DNA of 64,000 nucleotides from Pontibacter silvestris (lineage in GTDB: Bacteria > Bacteroidota > Bacteroidia > Cytophagales > Hymenobacteraceae): the NCBI RefSeq assembly GCF_020907275.1, contig NZ_JAJJWI010000006.1, forward strand, positions 163,423-227,422, given 5' to 3'. This document shows positions 9,402 to 18,850 of the stretch, one piece after another. The stretch's first letter is position 1; each line of letters opens with the position of its first letter. The notes below the pieces were generated by a model. That model ran no database searches. It saw nothing but the letters and a program-made list of their open reading frames with translations, and was not told the DNA's origin. Both the position numbers and the translations under genes were made by a program.

Positions 9402-9436
9402 TAATTACGAATTATGAATCAAGAATTATGAATTGA
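9402..9436. repeat. Heptamer tandem repeat in iscS-iscU spacer
   Basis: Five 7-base units in register: TAATTAC, GAATTAT, GAATCAA, GAATTAT, GAATTGA. The core is GAATTNN. A similar array lies in the sdhA-sdhB spacer (60614-60641), also between two genes of one operon. Confidence 0.7.
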
Positions 9437-9498
9437 ATCAGAAACTATGAAGTATGACGCTTGCTTTACCAGTCATTCATTATTTCTGAATCTTAATT

Positions 9499-10713
9499 TT
9501 AGTGTTCAGCCCACTCAATAGAGTTCAGGTCGATACCCTCTTTAAACATTTCCCATAGAGGAGACAGTTCACGAAGCTTAGAAACAGCTTCTTTTACGTG
9601 GTTTATTGCAAAATCAATTTCTTCATCAGTGGTGAAGCGGCTTAAACCAAAGCGCAGCGAAGAGTGTGCTAAGTCATCACTCAATCCTAATGCTTTCAGT
9701 ACATAAGATGGCTCCAGAGAAGCAGATGTACAGGCAGAACCAGAAGACACAGCAAGGTCTTTTACGCCCATCATCAGGCCTTCTCCTTCAACATATTTAA
9801 AGGAGATATTAGACACGTGTGGCAGCCGGTGCTCACGTGAACCATTTACATAAGACTCTTCAATAGTAGTCAGTTCTTTCTCCAAGCGATCACGCATGGC
9901 AGAAATACGGGCTGTATCTGCCTCCATGTCTTGTTTAGCCAGCTCAGCAGCTTTGCCAAGTCCTACAATTCCCGGAACGTTAAGTGTGCCAGAACGCATG
10001 CCACGCTCATGTCCGCCACCATCCATTTGGGCAGTAACTTTTACCCTTGGGTTTTTGCGGCGCACGTACAAAGCACCAACACCTTTTGGCCCGTACATCT
10101 TATGAGCAGAAAATGCCATCAGGTCAATGCTATCAGCTTCTACATCTACAGGTATTTTGCCGACTGCCTGTGTACCGTCAGTAAAGAACAGAACACCGTG
10201 CTTTTTAGCGATTTTAGATATCTCACGCACAGGCTGAATTACACCAACCTCGTTGTTGGCAAACATTAGAGCAATCAGAATCGTCTTATCAGTGATAGCT
10301 TCTTCCAATTGCTGCAGGTCAATTAGCCCTTCTTCATTTACAGGTAAGTAAGTAACCTTACCTCCTAATTTTTCGATGTGCTTACAGGTATCCAGCACAG
10401 CTTTATGCTCTGTAGTAGCCGTAATAATATGGTTACCTTTAGAAGCATACATCTCGAACACCCCTTTGATCGCCAGGTTATCAGCTTCAGTTGCGCCAGA
10501 TGTAAAAATGATTTCTTTTGGGGAACAGTTGATAAGCGAAGCAATCTGCTCACGTGCATAATCAACAGCTTCTTCTGCCTGCCAGCCAAATGCATGGTTG
10601 CGGGAAGCGGCATTACCGAACATATTTGTCAGGTAAGGCATCATAGCATCCAGCACACGCGGGTCTAGCGGTGTAGTGGCATTATTATCTAAATATATAG
10701 GAAGTGTAAGCAT
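9499..10713 (-). CDS. iscS: Cysteine desulfurase IscS
   Basis: PLP enzyme that removes sulfur from L-cysteine and supplies it to IscU for Fe-S clusters and to thiolation pathways. Key residues are visible: His103 (TEHK) stacking on PLP, Lys205 in [11 protein letters not shown] as the Schiff-base lysine, and Cys328 in [10 protein letters not shown] as the persulfide cysteine. The long active-site loop and 404-residue length indicate class I (IscS/NifS type). It is first in the minus-strand iscS-iscU transcript; no IscR-type repressor gene is adjacent. ATG start at 10713. Confidence 0.96.
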   Translation of the reverse strand: MLTLPIYLDNNATTPLDPRVLDAMMPYLTNMFGNAASRNHAFGWQAEEAVDYAREQIASLINCSPKEIIFTSGATEADNLAIKGVFEMYASKGNHIITATTEHKAVLDTCKHIEKLGGKVTYLPVNEEGLIDLQQLEEAITDKTILIALMFANNEVGVIQPVREISKIAKKHGVLFFTDGTQAVGKIPVDVEADSIDLMAFSAHKMYGPKGVGALYVRRKNPRVKVTAQMDGGGHERGMRSGTLNVPGIVGLGKAAELAKQDMEADTARISAMRDRLEKELTTIEESYVNGSREHRLPHVSNISFKYVEGEGLMMGVKDLAVSSGSACTSASLEPSYVLKALGLSDDLAHSSLRFGLSRFTTDEEIDFAINHVKEAVSKLRELSPLWEMFKEGIDLNSIEWAEH

Positions 10714-10819
10714 AGCACTTTAATTTTCTTCTGTTAACTGAACAGTATGAATAATTATTAGTTTTAAATCGTTGCAAAAATAGGGAAAAAAGGTTACTTA
10801 GACTAATTACAAATTCAAA

Positions 10820-11221
10820 ATGAAAAACGTAGAACATATAGGTATTGCTGTTAAAAATTTTGATGAAGCTAATAGCTTATATAGTAAACTTTTGGGTGTT
10901 GAGGCCTATAAAACAGAGTTCGTAGCATCTGAAAATGTAAATACTTCTTTTTTTAAAGTTGGACAAACTAAAATTGAACTGTTAGAAGGTGTTACACCTG
11001 ATAGTGCTATTAGTAAATTTATAGAAAAAAGGGGGGAAGGGATACATCATATAGCCATTGAGGTAGATGATATTCTGGCTGAGATGGAGCGGCTTAAATC
11101 GGAGGGGTTTACGCTGTTGAATGAACTGCCAAAGCGAGGAGCTGATAACAAACTGGTGTGTTTCGTACACCCTAAAAGTGCTAATGGAGTGCTGGTGGAG
11201 CTAACTCAGGAAGCTCGCTGA
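10820..11221 (+). CDS. mce: Methylmalonyl-CoA epimerase
   Basis: Interconverts (2S)- and (2R)-methylmalonyl-CoA, linking propionyl-CoA metabolism to B12-dependent methylmalonyl-CoA mutase and succinyl-CoA. The 133-residue protein is two VOC half-domains; expected metal ligands are present at His6 (EHIGIAV), Gln49, His77 (IHHIAIEVDD) and Glu127 (VELTQ). It starts 106 bases from the divergent iscS and is followed after 56 bases by tsaC. Mutase genes are not in the window. Confidence 0.9.
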   Translation: MKNVEHIGIAVKNFDEANSLYSKLLGVEAYKTEFVASENVNTSFFKVGQTKIELLEGVTPDSAISKFIEKRGEGIHHIAIEVDDILAEMERLKSEGFTLLNELPKRGADNKLVCFVHPKSANGVLVELTQEAR

Positions 11222-11277
11222 AACCTGAGAGACAATGGCAAGAAGTACTGAAAAAGGTAATACTAAAACTAAACGTT

Positions 11278-11850
11278 ATGAATGAATTGCTGAAAGACGT
11301 ACAGGCAGCAGAAGAGGAAATCTTATTAGGAAACGTAATCTTGTATCCGACAGATACGGTTTGGGGCATTGGCTGTGATGCTGAAAGTGCCGATGCGGTA
11401 AAGAAGATTTTCAAAATAAAGAACAGGGATGAAGCCAAAGCGATGATTGTGCTGGTGGCTGACCTGGAAATGCTGCAGCAGTATGTCAAAGAAATTCCGG
11501 GAGACTTTGAAGCAATGCTGCAAAAGCAGGACAGACCAACAACTTATGTTTTTCCCGGTGCCCGAAATCTGCCAAAGGAATTAATTTCATCAGATGGCAG
11601 TGTAGGTATCCGTATAGTTAATGATGAGTTTTGCCACCGGCTGATCAGGCAGATAGGCCGCCCTTTAGTGTCTACCTCTGCGAATGAAAGTGGGCAGCCT
11701 GCACCAAAATCCTTTTCTGAAATATCAGAAGTAATCAAAGAACGTGTGGATTATGTAGTACGCTGGAGACAGGAGGAAGAAATGAACACCCAACCTTCCA
11801 GAGTGGTAAAAATAGAGACCAACGGAGAGACAACAGTTTTGCGGGAGTAG
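11278..11850 (+). CDS. tsaC: L-threonylcarbamoyladenylate synthase (short YrdC/Sua5 type)
   Basis: Makes threonylcarbamoyl-AMP from threonine, bicarbonate and ATP, the first step of t6A modification at tRNA position 37. The 190-residue protein consists of the YrdC domain only, without the Sua5 C-terminal domain. It shows the N-terminal YPTDTVWGIGCDA motif, the basic KIKNRDEAKAM nucleotide-binding patch and the STSAN motif. It is probably co-transcribed with mce upstream. ATG at 11278. Confidence 0.9.
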   Translation: MNELLKDVQAAEEEILLGNVILYPTDTVWGIGCDAESADAVKKIFKIKNRDEAKAMIVLVADLEMLQQYVKEIPGDFEAMLQKQDRPTTYVFPGARNLPKELISSDGSVGIRIVNDEFCHRLIRQIGRPLVSTSANESGQPAPKSFSEISEVIKERVDYVVRWRQEEEMNTQPSRVVKIETNGETTVLRE

Positions 11851-11948
11851 CAACAGTGCGGCTTAAGCCTACATGCTTCCAATTTATTGACTACTTTTGT
11901 GCCTCAGGACAGTATAAAATTACTACCTGAGGCTTTTGATTTTTTATA

Positions 11949-13376
11949 ATGGATAAAATACAGTTACCAGAACACCCCATATTTGAAGTAGTGGCCGCCG
12001 CCGCAGCCGATTTAGGTACAGATGCTTATGTAATAGGCGGTTTTGTGCGCGACCTTGTGCTGAAGCGCCCTTCTAAAGACATTGATGTAGTATGTGTAGG
12101 AGATGGCATTGCCTTAGCAGAAGCTGTTTCAAGCAGGTTGCCAAATAAGCCAAAAGTTTCTGTTTTTAAGAATTTTGGTACGGCCATGCTACGGGCAGGA
12201 GACTGGGAGGTAGAGTTTGTTGGAGCCAGGAAAGAATCTTACAGGGAGCATTCCCGCAAACCAGAGGTAGAGGCTGGTACTTTGGAGGATGACCTGAAGC
12301 GACGAGATTTTACCATTAATGCTTTGGGAATCAGTTTGAACAAACAGAACTATGGTGAGCTAATAGACCGCTTCGATGGCCTAAAGGATATCAAAAAAAA
12401 GGTTATCCGTACACCGCTGGAGCCTGGCATAACTTTCTCTGACGACCCTCTGCGTATGATGCGTGCTATTCGTTTTTCCAGCCAGCTTGGGTTCGATATT
12501 GCTCCAGATACTTTTGATGCCATTGTAGACTACAAAGAGCGGGTCGAAATTTTATCACAGGAGCGAATAACAGATGAGTTGAATAAAATTGTGTTGTCGC
12601 CAACGCCTTCTTATGGCTTTAAGCTGTTGTTCGTATCAGGTTTGCTGCACCTTATTTTTCCAAAGATGGTGGAACTGCATGGTGTGGAAACCATTAATGG
12701 TAACTCACATAAAGATAACTTTTACCACACATTACAGGTTCTGGACAACGTGGCGCAGGTTTCAGCAGACTTGTGGCTGCGCTGGGCTGCTATTATGCAC
12801 GACATTGCCAAGCCCGATACAAAACGCTATTCTTCGAAAGTAGGCTGGACTTTCCATGGCCATGAAGACAGGGGAGCACGCATGGTGCCTAAGCTTTTCA
12901 AAGAATTAAAGTTGCCCTTGAACGAACACATGAAATTTGTGCAGAAACTGGTAAGGCTACATCTGCGGCCTATTGCTTTAGTGAAAGACACTGTTACAGA
13001 TTCTGCTATCAGAAGGTTGTTATTTGAAGCTGGAGACGACGTAGATGCACTAATGATGCTTTGCCGTGCCGATATCACTTCTAAAAATGACAATAAGGTA
13101 AAGCGCTACCTGCAGAATTTTGATAAAGTTGAAAAGCGCCTGGTAGAGGTAGAGGAAAGCGATAAACTCAGGAACTTCCAGCCAGTTATAACCGGGGAAA
13201 TAATTATGGAGACCTTTGGGCTGAAGCCTTCTAAAACAGTAGGAGAACTTAAAGAAATACTGACAGAGGCTATACTGGAAGGAAAAGTGAAAAATGAGCC
13301 TGACGAAGCCTACGCTTACCTTTTAGAAAAAGGAAAGCAGATGGGGCTCCGCCAAGTTCACTCGTCAAACAACTAA
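11949..13376 (+). CDS. cca: CCA tRNA nucleotidyltransferase with HD domain
   Basis: Class II tRNA nucleotidyltransferase that adds or repairs the 3' CCA of tRNAs. The N-terminal catalytic head has Gly30-Gly31 (VIGGFVRD) and the metal pair Asp44-x-Asp46 (KDIDVV), then RRDFTINALG. After the RNA-binding neck there is an HD phosphohydrolase domain with MHDIAKPDTKR and FHGHEDRG. The 475-residue length suits the HD-containing type. Some relatives only add poly(A) or only CC or A, but with one such gene visible a full CCA-adding role is most likely. It starts 98 bases after tsaC; a TACTTTTG box at 11892 might be a promoter but lacks a good -33 element. Confidence 0.88.
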   Translation: MDKIQLPEHPIFEVVAAAAADLGTDAYVIGGFVRDLVLKRPSKDIDVVCVGDGIALAEAVSSRLPNKPKVSVFKNFGTAMLRAGDWEVEFVGARKESYREHSRKPEVEAGTLEDDLKRRDFTINALGISLNKQNYGELIDRFDGLKDIKKKVIRTPLEPGITFSDDPLRMMRAIRFSSQLGFDIAPDTFDAIVDYKERVEILSQERITDELNKIVLSPTPSYGFKLLFVSGLLHLIFPKMVELHGVETINGNSHKDNFYHTLQVLDNVAQVSADLWLRWAAIMHDIAKPDTKRYSSKVGWTFHGHEDRGARMVPKLFKELKLPLNEHMKFVQKLVRLHLRPIALVKDTVTDSAIRRLLFEAGDDVDALMMLCRADITSKNDNKVKRYLQNFDKVEKRLVEVEESDKLRNFQPVITGEIIMETFGLKPSKTVGELKEILTEAILEGKVKNEPDEAYAYLLEKGKQMGLRQVHSSNN

Positions 13377-13544
13377 ACAAATTGTATTCTATTCCCGCAG
13401 TTACAAACGCTCAATTGTTCCTGGAAATGTAACTTCATAAACTAAGCCTTGAACAATTAAATATAGCGCATACTAACGGCGGTACAACATCTAAACGGTT
13501 TTGTAAGGTTAGTATTGCTTTTAAGTATTTTATATTATGAATAC

Positions 13545-14444
13545 TTATAAAGCAGCAGGCTTATTGAGATAGGTGTTAGCATTAATTACCTCAAAACCAG
13601 GATTGTTATCGGTTATATCCTGTAACACTCCAATATGGGTTTGCCCCATAATGAGTAATATTCTTTTGCCATGGTTTCTTAATTGGCTGTTAAGGATATT
13701 CGAATATATTTTTAAGTTGCGGTTGTAGAATAGGCTGATAAACTCAGCACCGATCTGAGTAGTGTCTAATGCATTTTTGTTTAAGCCTTTGTAGCTTCTA
13801 AACGAGCCGTTTTGTACGTAAGCAGGTAGGTTATAGAACTGATAGTGCGATAACTCAATTGTTTCAGGTTTATTAAGCGTTATCAAAAAATCCCTGAAAG
13901 TAGTTTTACCATCTGTGAAATCTGTTGTAACTCCCCTTGAATATTTCTGAAAGTTCTCCAGTCCGTTTTGAAATGTCTTGAAGTTCTGCCCTGCAGCTAA
14001 AAGGCTCTGAGAGGTGCTGTTATAGTAGTTAATAGCATACAGTTGTTCATGGTCTAATTCCTTTGCTAGTTTAAAACCAAACTGGTATATTTCACTACTA
14101 CCATCCTCCAGCTTCTCTAAAATGCTAGTGTCTTTTCTGAAAAGATCATAAAGGCTGTCCAACTCCGCCTGGTGCTCTGGGGATACTTCCACCATAATCA
14201 TATCCGGGTTAAACTCCTTTAGTAGTTGGTTTACCTCAGCTATTTCCTGTTGTCTTCTATCACTAAAGAAGTTCTTATTTGGGATATCCTTATTGTAGAA
14301 CTGGTTAAAATGTAGAGAGCCAAGCATAAGTATCTGCACTTTAGAAGCATCGGAGGGAGGATGTGTTGCAGATGAGCTTTGGTTTTTAGTAGCACAGGAA
14401 AATAACAAAGTCATTGTAAATACGGCGAGTACTACTTTTTTCAT
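13545..14444 (-). CDS. DUF5694-type lipoprotein (TraB/GumN-like fold suspected)
   Basis: Function unknown. I chose the ATG at 14444 over an upstream one at 14492 because it begins a textbook lipoprotein signal, MKKVVLAVFTMTLLFSC, with the lipobox LFSC; the mature protein would be anchored from that Cys. After a short Ser/Thr-rich linker the protein opens with VQILMLGSLHF and later has MIMVEVSPEHQ and ILLIMGQTHIGVL. The His-containing N- and C-terminal motifs resemble DUF5694 and, more loosely, the TraB/TIKI metal-dependent group. About 299 residues. It stands alone on the minus strand downstream of the PspC gene, with a hairpin between. Protease activity is speculative. Confidence 0.7.
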   Translation of the reverse strand: MKKVVLAVFTMTLLFSCATKNQSSSATHPPSDASKVQILMLGSLHFNQFYNKDIPNKNFFSDRRQQEIAEVNQLLKEFNPDMIMVEVSPEHQAELDSLYDLFRKDTSILEKLEDGSSEIYQFGFKLAKELDHEQLYAINYYNSTSQSLLAAGQNFKTFQNGLENFQKYSRGVTTDFTDGKTTFRDFLITLNKPETIELSHYQFYNLPAYVQNGSFRSYKGLNKNALDTTQIGAEFISLFYNRNLKIYSNILNSQLRNHGKRILLIMGQTHIGVLQDITDNNPGFEVINANTYLNKPAAL

Positions 14445-14477
14445 GGTTGTTTTATTTTGTACTAGTGGCGGTTTCTG

Positions 14478-14517
14478 AACCCGACTGAACAAGAGCGGGT
14501 TTTAGTTCAGTCGGGTT
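14478..14517. terminator. 13-bp perfect hairpin between PspC gene and DUF5694 gene
   Basis: AACCCGACTGAAC (14478-14490) pairs with GTTCAGTCGGGTT (14505-14517) around a 14-base loop. It lies just after the PspC-protein stop on the minus strand. The T tract after the stem is poor, so it may be a weak terminator or an mRNA 3'-end stabiliser. Confidence 0.5.
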
Positions 14518-14559
14518 TAACATGTTACTAAAGAGCTAAAGCAGCTCCGGGTGTAGTTA

Positions 14560-17106
14560 TTAGCGACGGCTTATTTTGCTGGGGCCGGAAGTATCAATAG
14601 TTACGTTGGCCGGTGTGCCTCTGTACTCTATTTTGCTGGCACCAGATGCATTTGCACGTAATGTATTTGTAGCGTATACATTGGCAACTGCCACGCCACT
14701 AACTTCAATATCCACAGAGTTTGCCCGCAGCTCTTCTGCCTCTATTTTGCAGGCACCAGATGCGTCTAACTCTAATGTTTCGGTGGTACCTGTAAACGAG
14801 CTGGCTGATGCGCCTGCAATATCTACTTTCAGGTTCTGGACTCTTACATCTATAACCGCTTTGGTTGCTCCTGATAAATTAACTTCCAAGTCATTAGCTG
14901 TAAGGTTGCCAACATCTGCTTTAATGGCACCGCTTAAATCAATTTTACGAATATTAGGTGCTGTAATCTGCACGAGTATTGGCTCACGGTTATCAAAAAG
15001 GTTAATAGACTTTTCAGTGTACCCAATGTTAAGCTCATTCTCATCCTGATCTATTTTTAGCCGGCGTAAGTCACTGCGCTCACCTCTGACACGGATACTA
15101 TAGTTATCTCCCTGCTTAAGCTGCACATGGTAGGGGCCGCTGACGGTGATCTCCTCAAAGTCATTGAAGTTAAATGTTTCAGAGTTGCTGCTGTATGCAT
15201 CTTCGTCTAGTAATACGCTGCTGCCAATATCAAGGCCTGTCAGGTTTATATCTATGTCAGAATCGGAGTTATCATAAGAACTGTCTTCATCTGTTGAAAT
15301 CGTATCGCTGGCACAGGTTAGACACTCCAGCATATCTCCCTTTACCTGCCAGGTATTGCGAACAATTTTGCTTGTACTATAGTCTCTGTCAAAAGTAGCG
15401 CCTGGTAACATATGAACGAAACCGCGGGTCAGGCGGAGCTTTTTATTTTTAGGTAGCATCAGGGTTATTTCCAGATCCTGGTCACGATAAACGGCTCCTC
15501 TTCTAAACTCATAGCTGTTGTCGAACCTGATAACGGAGTCGCGCTGAATTACACGATAAGAAACCATGTGTGCATTACGTTGCGCTTCTTCTTCTGTGCG
15601 GCCTCTTGCCTCTACACGCTGAATAACCTCAACGTCTTGTCCATTATGTTCCCGTACATCCACATATATGTGGTCGTAGCTGTTATTGGTATCATAAGCA
15701 TCTAAGGTTAAACTTCCATAAGCACTTACGGGTATCGTCTTTGTTGTTAACACTTCGCCGCTGCGTCTGAAGTTGTTGGAGAACATAACTATGGTTGCTA
15801 TCATAACACATAAGCTTACTAACCACACGCCAAACATAGACCAGCCTACAATGGGGCGCAGAAAAAAGCGTTTAGACAATAAGGCAACGCCTAAAAAGAA
15901 AAGTAAAAGTATGGGAATAAGCCCTACCACGAAACCTGCCACCAGTCCGAGCCTGGGAAAGCCCCCGATATAAACGGAGGCCGGGAAATCGTTAAAGTCA
16001 AAATAGGATACGTCAACAAGGCCAAGTGATACAAAAAACGTGGAGAGAAGGGCTATGGTAAGTCCTATGGAGAGCAGCAGTAGAAAAATGCCTGCGCCAA
16101 CTCGTATCAGCGTAATCAGGAAAGCCAGTATTGGACCCAACGCATGGCCTAACCAGGTAAACAACTGAGACACCAGGCGTACAGGCAATAGAATAATTTT
16201 AGCTAAGGTGCTTTCTTCTCCGTCCGGCCCTTTCATATTAAGGTTGTCCCGGAGCATTTTTTCTATACCTGCTAATGTAACCGGATCGCCTTGCATTTGC
16301 ATACGCTCTGTAAGGGTAACAGCTTCAGGTACTGCTACCCATAAAATAATGTATATGATTACACCAGAACCTCCAAGCAGGACAGAGGCTAAAAACAGAA
16401 TACGTACTACGGATACATCAACCCCGAAATACTTACCTAAGCCGCTGGCTATTCCTGCAAGCTTTTTATCTTCAGGGTCACGGTACAGTCTTTTAACTTT
16501 GGTTTCAGGAAGATGCGCACTTTCAGGCAGGGCAATCCATAATATAATGTAAATTATGACAATGGGAGCTGCTGATATGCCTGCTGTTAACGGTGCAATA
16601 ACAAAAAGCAGGAACAGGAAAAATAGCCTTACCCAGACAATGTCAATGTTCAGGTAGTTGGCTAAACCGGCACACACACCTCCTATTACCTTGCGGTTTA
16701 TATCGCGGTACAGCTTTTTATGCCTTGGCTCAGAATAAGCTTCTTCCTCCGGTCCAGCTTCGGTTTCGGTTTCAGTTTCAGGGTTTGTTCCAGTAGTTGT
16801 GTCTGTTGCTGAGTAAGGTGGCATCTCTGCTTCTACTGGCTCTACTACCTCGAAATCTGTTACATTGCCCATTCTGGTTATCAGGTATTGTACATCTTCC
16901 ATTGTAATAACCTGCTTGCCTGGAGACAGGCGGGCAGAAAATATTTCTGCAATACGAGCTTCAATGTCAGCTATGATTTCCTCATGCCCCTCATAATTAG
17001 AAAAATAAGTCCGGATAGAGGCCAGGTATCTGCTCAGCTGCTCATATCCATCCTCTTCTATATGGAAGATTATGCCCTGCAGGTTGATACTTATGTTCTT
17101 TTTCAT
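14560..17106 (-). CDS. Large PspC-domain membrane protein with C-terminal GIN/DUF2807 beta-helix
   Basis: An 848-residue multi-domain inner-membrane protein. Residues 1-85 form a helical cytoplasmic domain, followed by a Thr/Glu-rich linker (90-127). Two PspC domains follow, each opening with KxLYRD and GGVCAGLANYL- or AGIASGLGKYF-type motifs (about 128-200 and 205-265). Further membrane helices run to about residue 450. The C-terminal third is a GIN/DUF2807 putative adhesin, with repeats like ITVSGPYHVQLKQGD and DTSGPSKI. PspC is known from the phage-shock envelope-stress response. The start overlaps the stop of the PadR gene by 4 bases, so the regulator and membrane protein are translationally coupled. 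Role in envelope-stress sensing is inferred. Confidence 0.85.
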   Translation of the reverse strand: MKKNISINLQGIIFHIEEDGYEQLSRYLASIRTYFSNYEGHEEIIADIEARIAEIFSARLSPGKQVITMEDVQYLITRMGNVTDFEVVEPVEAEMPPYSATDTTTGTNPETETETEAGPEEEAYSEPRHKKLYRDINRKVIGGVCAGLANYLNIDIVWVRLFFLFLLFVIAPLTAGISAAPIVIIYIILWIALPESAHLPETKVKRLYRDPEDKKLAGIASGLGKYFGVDVSVVRILFLASVLLGGSGVIIYIILWVAVPEAVTLTERMQMQGDPVTLAGIEKMLRDNLNMKGPDGEESTLAKIILLPVRLVSQLFTWLGHALGPILAFLITLIRVGAGIFLLLLSIGLTIALLSTFFVSLGLVDVSYFDFNDFPASVYIGGFPRLGLVAGFVVGLIPILLLFFLGVALLSKRFFLRPIVGWSMFGVWLVSLCVMIATIVMFSNNFRRSGEVLTTKTIPVSAYGSLTLDAYDTNNSYDHIYVDVREHNGQDVEVIQRVEARGRTEEEAQRNAHMVSYRVIQRDSVIRFDNSYEFRRGAVYRDQDLEITLMLPKNKKLRLTRGFVHMLPGATFDRDYSTSKIVRNTWQVKGDMLECLTCASDTISTDEDSSYDNSDSDIDINLTGLDIGSSVLLDEDAYSSNSETFNFNDFEEITVSGPYHVQLKQGDNYSIRVRGERSDLRRLKIDQDENELNIGYTEKSINLFDNREPILVQITAPNIRKIDLSGAIKADVGNLTANDLEVNLSGATKAVIDVRVQNLKVDIAGASASSFTGTTETLELDASGACKIEAEELRANSVDIEVSGVAVANVYATNTLRANASGASKIEYRGTPANVTIDTSGPSKISRR

Positions 17107-17447
17107 GACTGCTGATCTTTCTTGTTTTGGATGATATGTTCAGTTGAGTTAACCAGTTCTTGCCAGGTTTCGCGGAGTTGCTCTAAAAATTCGCGGCCTG
17201 TTTCAGTTAGTGTATAGTATTTCCGGGGTGGCCCGGAGGTGGATTCAACCCAGGTATAATCGAGAAGTGATGCATTCTTTAGGCGGGTGAGCAGTGGGTA
17301 CAACGTGCCCTCTACAACAATCATTTTAGCCGCTGTAAGCTCTTCCAGCATATCAGACGCATATACTTCACCACGAGAGATAATCTCCAGAATACAGAAT
17401 TCCAGAATACCCTTCCGCATCTGTACTTGTGTGTTTTCAACTTTCAT
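17103..17447 (-). CDS. PadR-family transcriptional regulator
   Basis: Small winged-helix DNA-binding regulator of about 114 residues. I take ATG 17447 (MKVENTQVQMRKG) as the start; the longer form from 17501 adds 18 residues unlike the family and would start upstream of the predicted promoter. Motifs GILEFCILEII, EGTLYPLLTRL and GPPRKYYTLTETG are classic PadR. It overlaps the PspC gene by 4 bases, an arrangement common in Bacteroidota for PadR-PspC pairs. It probably represses its own operon and responds to an envelope signal; no operator was identified. Confidence 0.9.
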   Translation of the reverse strand: MKVENTQVQMRKGILEFCILEIISRGEVYASDMLEELTAAKMIVVEGTLYPLLTRLKNASLLDYTWVESTSGPPRKYYTLTETGREFLEQLRETWQELVNSTEHIIQNKKDQQS

Positions 17448-17470
17448 GATGATTTCATTTAATCTTTGGT

Positions 17471-17501
17471 CAAAGATATTATAAGGTACTATGTAAAGCA
17501 A
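17471..17501 (-). promoter_or_regulatory. Promoter for padR-pspC operon
   Basis: On the minus strand a -7 box TATCTTTG (17478 to 17471) fits TAnnTTTG, with TTG at 17501 to 17499 as -33 element and a 20-base spacer. Transcription would begin near 17464, just upstream of the chosen PadR start at 17447, which supports the shorter start. Confidence 0.6.
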
Positions 17502-17728
17502 GGTACTGTATAAAAATATTTACGGGCAGTCCTTTTTATAGTTATCAAGGATGCTGATTATTGTTGTAAATGATTAGTTTTGTACAAAATACATGATTGC
17601 ATACTTGCTAACTAATCTGTTCCTTTTGATGTTAGAGGGGACGCTTTTGCTTCCGGAAAGAAGAACGGAGGAGTTTATATGATTTTAATAATTATATTTT
17701 AGGGAGAATGCGATAACGTTTACTAGTA

Positions 17729-18826
17729 ATGACAAAACTTACCTTTCGCTGTTTGGTAGCTGTTTTTATACTGTTTGGCTACTCTGCTGCCTCAGCTCAA
17801 GTATTCACCCCAAAGTACAGCAATGAGTTTCTTAACATAGGAGTAGGAGGGCGTGCCCTGGGTATGGGCAATGTACAGGCTGCTATCGCTAACGATGCAA
17901 CAGCTGGCTACTGGAACCCTGCAGGGCTTCTGCTGCTCAAAGACAAGTACAACGTGACACTGATGCACTCCGAACTTTTTGCAGGAATAGCGAAAAACGA
18001 TTTTGCCAGTTTTGCCATGCCTCTGGATTCCAGTAGTGCATTAGCTATATCTGTTATAAGACTTGGTGTGGACGATATTGCCGACACTCGCCGCCTGCAG
18101 AATGAATATGGCTATATTCAGTACGACAGTATTAAATTTTTTTCAGTGGCTGATTATGCTATGCTTTTGTCTTATGCCCGCCGCAGCACCTTAATAGAAG
18201 GGTTAAGTTTAGGAGCTTCTGCAAAAATCATTTACCGTAATGTGGGGGAGTTTGCCAATGCCTGGGGCTTTGGAGTAGATGCCGGGGCTCAACTGCAACG
18301 GGGTAGCTGGCAGTTTGGACTTATGGCAAAAGACGTAACCACCACTTTCACTGCTTGGATGCACAATGTAGAGGCGCTCGAAGAGGCTTATTATCAAACG
18401 GGGAATGAACTGCCGGAAAATACAGCAGAGCTTACTTTACCAAGACTGGTGTTAGGTGTCGCTAAGAACTTTGAGTTTAACGACAAATTTTCTGCCCTGC
18501 TAGCCACAGATATAGATTTTACTTTTGATGGCAAACGCAATGTACTGTTAAAATCCGATGTTGTTTCGGTAGACCCACATATGGGATTAGAGTTAGCCTA
18601 TGCTCATACCATTTTTGTTCGTGGAGGTATTAACAACTACCAGGAGACCAAAAGTTTCGATGGTGGTACTGCCAAGCATATGCAGCCAAATTTTGGCATT
18701 GGCTTCAAAACTAATGGTTTTAACCTCGACCTCGCTTTGTCGCGTGTTAGTGACGAAGAGAGTAATGCTATTTCCAGCACTAGCACTTCCTCAGTCATAG
18801 TTTCTCTAGGGTATTCTTTCAATTAA
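17729..18826 (+). CDS. porV: PorV/PorQ-family outer-membrane beta-barrel protein (type IX secretion)
   Basis: FadL-like outer-membrane barrel of the type IX secretion system; PorV shuttles substrates from the translocon to the PorU attachment complex. The 365-residue precursor has a signal peptide ending SAASA before Gln, then the family opening with GVGGRALGMGNVQAA and TAGYWNPAGL. It ends with the aromatic SLGYSFN expected of an outer-membrane barrel. The C25 peptidase gene starts 24 bases downstream, the usual PorV/PorU pairing. Whether it is the true PorV or a PorV-like paralogue serving only its neighbour cannot be told here. Confidence 0.8.
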   Translation: MTKLTFRCLVAVFILFGYSAASAQVFTPKYSNEFLNIGVGGRALGMGNVQAAIANDATAGYWNPAGLLLLKDKYNVTLMHSELFAGIAKNDFASFAMPLDSSSALAISVIRLGVDDIADTRRLQNEYGYIQYDSIKFFSVADYAMLLSYARRSTLIEGLSLGASAKIIYRNVGEFANAWGFGVDAGAQLQRGSWQFGLMAKDVTTTFTAWMHNVEALEEAYYQTGNELPENTAELTLPRLVLGVAKNFEFNDKFSALLATDIDFTFDGKRNVLLKSDVVSVDPHMGLELAYAHTIFVRGGINNYQETKSFDGGTAKHMQPNFGIGFKTNGFNLDLALSRVSDEESNAISSTSTSSVIVSLGYSFN

Positions 18827-18850
18827 AGTAAACTGTTTAGCCAAACAGCA

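Noticed and set aside
10775..10782. CAAAAATA as a minus-strand -7 box for iscS
   Set aside because: It fits CAAAnnTA, but no -33 TTG lies 19-21 bases further upstream; in AT-rich DNA this is weak evidence.
11892..11899. TACTTTTG as promoter of cca
   Set aside because: Exact -7 match at a plausible place but no -33 element at the proper distance; mentioned in the gene entry only.
13523..13546. AAGTATT/AATACTT hairpin at the end of the DUF5694 gene
   Set aside because: Only 7 AT base pairs, overlaps the gene end and has no T tract; too weak to call.
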